Shown here: piece after piece, positions 62,253-64,000 of the stretch
Numbering within the stretch: the stretch's first letter is position 1
How the letters are laid out: each line of letters begins with the position of its first letter
Notes under the pieces: model-generated
Told to the model about the DNA's origin: nothing
The model's database searches: none
Seen by the model: the letters and a program-made list of their open reading frames with translations, nothing else
Made by a program: the position numbers and the translations under genes
DNA from: Pseudomonas cichorii
GTDB lineage: Bacteria; Pseudomonadota; Gammaproteobacteria; Pseudomonadales; Pseudomonadaceae
Reading direction: 5' to 3'
Length of the DNA stretch: 64,000 nt
NCBI RefSeq assembly: GCF_015471405.1
Contig: NZ_BLVZ01000003.1
Span: forward strand, 1-64,000

Positions 62253-64000
62253 TTACGTCATATCTCTCGCAGGATCTGCGGCCAGTTCGTCGAGCACAGA
62301 GTAAACTTGTTCGAGATCGTCGCTGTATGAGGCCGTGTAATTAATCGTATACACGTATCTCTCTTGCACAAGCGCATTCGCTTGTCGAATGACGGCTTGG
62401 TGACGAGCCCAGTAGCTCCCCAGGGCCCGCGCATTAAACCCTCCCACCAATCCTGACTTGGTCGGAATAAAACCAACCTGATCGCTGTCTGTGAAGAACG
62501 AATTGCTCAGATTGGCCAGGCAATGATCAGTGAAGTGATATGCGTTTTCCTGCTGAAGCTCTGGGTTGAAGCAGAATTCAAATACATAGTCATTCATCAA
62601 TCTGGCTATCTCTGCTGCATCGCCTGTCCCTTGAGCGTCGTAGAACCCGCAACCAATTCCTGAGCCGGTAGGGCCCAAGGTGTTGCTGAGTTGGTAAATC
62701 ACGAAAGATTTGATACTGGAGCGTATTGATGCAACACGCTCCGCCAGGGAGCGCGATTGAGTTTCGTCAGCGTTTGGAGAATCACCTGCGGCTACCAAGC
62801 TCCCGGTTGTTCCAAGGAACTCTCTGTCAGGAGTATCGTTGACATCGTCATAGAAATTACGCTCTTGATCGATGTAAGTGTACTTAAACAGCGCAAACAC
62901 CTGTTGAGACAATGCACGCATACCTAGTCGCGCAAGTGCATCCACGTAGCCGGTAGTGGGCGCGGTAGGATCCTCATGTTGCACGAGTGCTGACTGAAGG
63001 TTGTGCAGTTGCCCTTGTCGATCGGCAGAGCATTGAAGCCGAAAGAGCATCAGATCGTTCCAGCCAAGCACTCCGCGTTCAGTGCTTGCGAGTCTGCCAA
63101 TTATGTCTTTTCCCTCATAGCCGTGATCGCCAAAAATCCGAGATGCAATTTCTCGAATATTTTCCGGAATGTTGTGACGCCGAACTGCGGATCTGCCCCA
63201 TCCAGCTCGGTCGAGAAGGTGTAATAGGGAGTAAATTGATCGTTGACGGAGAGAGGCCATGCTGTCCGTCAACGATGAATACTTAGGAATGAAATCGATC
63301 AACATATTGATCGCATCGTCGGCGACAGCTTGGCTAAGATCATAGGATTTATTGATCAGCAGCCTCCAAAATTGATCATGGGGATGCTCGCCTTGCTCTA
63401 GCTTAAAATCAGACGACGCTAGGAGGGCAGCGATGCTCTCGCCATTTCGAACTTTGTCTACTGCTTGGGAATACAAAATGTAGGTTTTTTGGGGTTCGGG
63501 TGCAGCGAATCGAACGATAAGTTTTAGGTAGTTTTCCAAATTTCTATATAAGCCACTGTTGAAGCAGGCACGTGTAGCCAATGTCGCTTCATCGACATCC
63601 ATGCGCACTGAAAGCTCTAGAGTCCTGACGTTGAAAAGCTGATTCAGGAGGAACTGGGCAAGGCTTGGCTGGCTGTTAACCACGCTCGAAAACGCCTCTG
63701 AGTTTTGAAACTCCCGTTCTCCAGGTGCTTTGTGGAGAGAAAAGACTCCTGAGCGTCGCTCAGTTTCTTCTGCATAGATCGTTCTGAAGAGCCCTGGATA
63801 ATGGAGATGAATCAGTATGAGGTTGATAAGATCGCGTTTGTTAAAGTCTGTCCGCGCAAGGTCGCTGCGTTCAAGCTGCATGATCAGCATGGCGTTGAAA
63901 AAACGTTTTACTTTACGCAAATTTCCAACGAGCGGCAGATAGGCTGGTGCCAAGCTTCCGTCAAGAATTTTCCCCAGCTCTCCGAGTACTGCTCCAAGTT
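62253..64000 (-). CDS. KAP-type P-loop NTPase, C-terminal part (5' end outside window)
   Basis: The reading frame is open to the window edge, so only the C-terminal 580 or so residues are seen. The part nearest the edge (ELGKILDGSLAP, then LPLVGNLRKVKRFFNAM) matches the conserved end of KAP-family NTPase domains, in which an Arg/Lys-rich R-x-VKRF-N helix follows the ATPase core. Walker motifs would lie upstream, outside the window. The remainder is a long helical region with no enzyme motif and no membrane span. KAP NTPases occur in several anti-phage systems. The gene is of ordinary GC, next to an AT-rich orphan on the opposite strand. Function is inferred only from the KAP-like segment. Confidence 0.5.
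   Translation of the reverse strand, partial: LGAVLGELGKILDGSLAPAYLPLVGNLRKVKRFFNAMLIMQLERSDLARTDFNKRDLINLILIHLHYPGLFRTIYAEETERRSGVFSLHKAPGEREFQNSEAFSSVVNSQPSLAQFLLNQLFNVRTLELSVRMDVDEATLATRACFNSGLYRNLENYLKLIVRFAAPEPQKTYILYSQAVDKVRNGESIAALLASSDFKLEQGEHPHDQFWRLLINKSYDLSQAVADDAINMLIDFIPKYSSLTDSMASLRQRSIYSLLHLLDRAGWGRSAVRRHNIPENIREIASRIFGDHGYEGKDIIGRLASTERGVLGWNDLMLFRLQCSADRQGQLHNLQSALVQHEDPTAPTTGYVDALARLGMRALSQQVFALFKYTYIDQERNFYDDVNDTPDREFLGTTGSLVAAGDSPNADETQSRSLAERVASIRSSIKSFVIYQLSNTLGPTGSGIGCGFYDAQGTGDAAEIARLMNDYVFEFCFNPELQQENAYHFTDHCLANLSNSFFTDSDQVGFIPTKSGLVGGFNARALGSYWARHQAVIRQANALVQERYVYTINYTASYSDDLEQVYSVLDELAADPARDMT

Noticed and set aside
1..64000. CRISPR arrays, tRNA, rRNA, IS elements
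   Set aside because: I saw no regularly spaced direct repeats, no tRNA- or rRNA-like sequence and no transposase gene.

Overview
The window looks like a Pseudomonas chromosome segment of about 60 % GC. The closest flavour is the P. syringae/P. fluorescens lineage. This rests on the gene families (MexCD/NfxB, RibBX, PbpG, DUF3077-like), the many intergenic REP-like palindromes, and a yersiniabactin-type siderophore locus like the one known from P. syringae. The organism call is inference from content, not from a marker gene.

Layout. 1-1850: a two-pass membrane protein and the D,D-endopeptidase PbpG. 1853-15276: a catabolic/transport block with a GntR/FCD regulator in the middle. It holds two aldehyde dehydrogenases, an SDR, an AA_synth-family protein, an alpha/beta hydrolase, a flavin reductase, a Nudix hydrolase, a DUF1330 protein, a RibBX riboflavin enzyme and a four-gene spermidine/putrescine-type ABC importer. 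A 15-bp operator-like palindrome is present as two identical copies and one 13/15 copy. Each copy lies upstream of one of the three main transcription units, so the block may be one regulon. 15421-17452: tonB-exbB-exbD. 17678-22097: a copper-handling trio (DUF2946, SCO1, PCu(A)C) divergent from a TonB-dependent receptor.

22113-50970: a complete yersiniabactin-type locus. An AraC regulator is divergent from a 12-gene run: outer-membrane receptor, two ABC half-transporters, HMWP2-like NRPS, MFS transporter, HMWP1-like PKS/NRPS, thiazolinyl imide reductase, type II thioesterase, salicyl-AMP ligase, PchB-type lyase and isochorismate synthase. A strong Fur box lies in the divergent promoter region. 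PchA and PchB make salicylate, YbtE loads it on HMWP2, HMWP2/HMWP1 with YbtU assemble and cyclise the siderophore, and the TonB system, receptor and ABC pair bring the iron complex back.

51040-56074: nfxB-mexC-mexD-like efflux genes without oprJ, with an 18-bp perfect palindrome between regulator and pump. 56117-57673: a membrane diguanylate cyclase. 57988-59161: two small exported proteins whose predicted mature N-termini both begin with His. 59300-64000: a degraded accessory region. It has a highly structured candidate RNA before a small DUF3077-like gene, a frameshifted lipoprotein pseudogene, an AT-rich orphan gene and the C-terminal part of a KAP-type P-loop NTPase that runs off the window. 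This end is the likeliest site of horizontally acquired, possibly defence-related, material.
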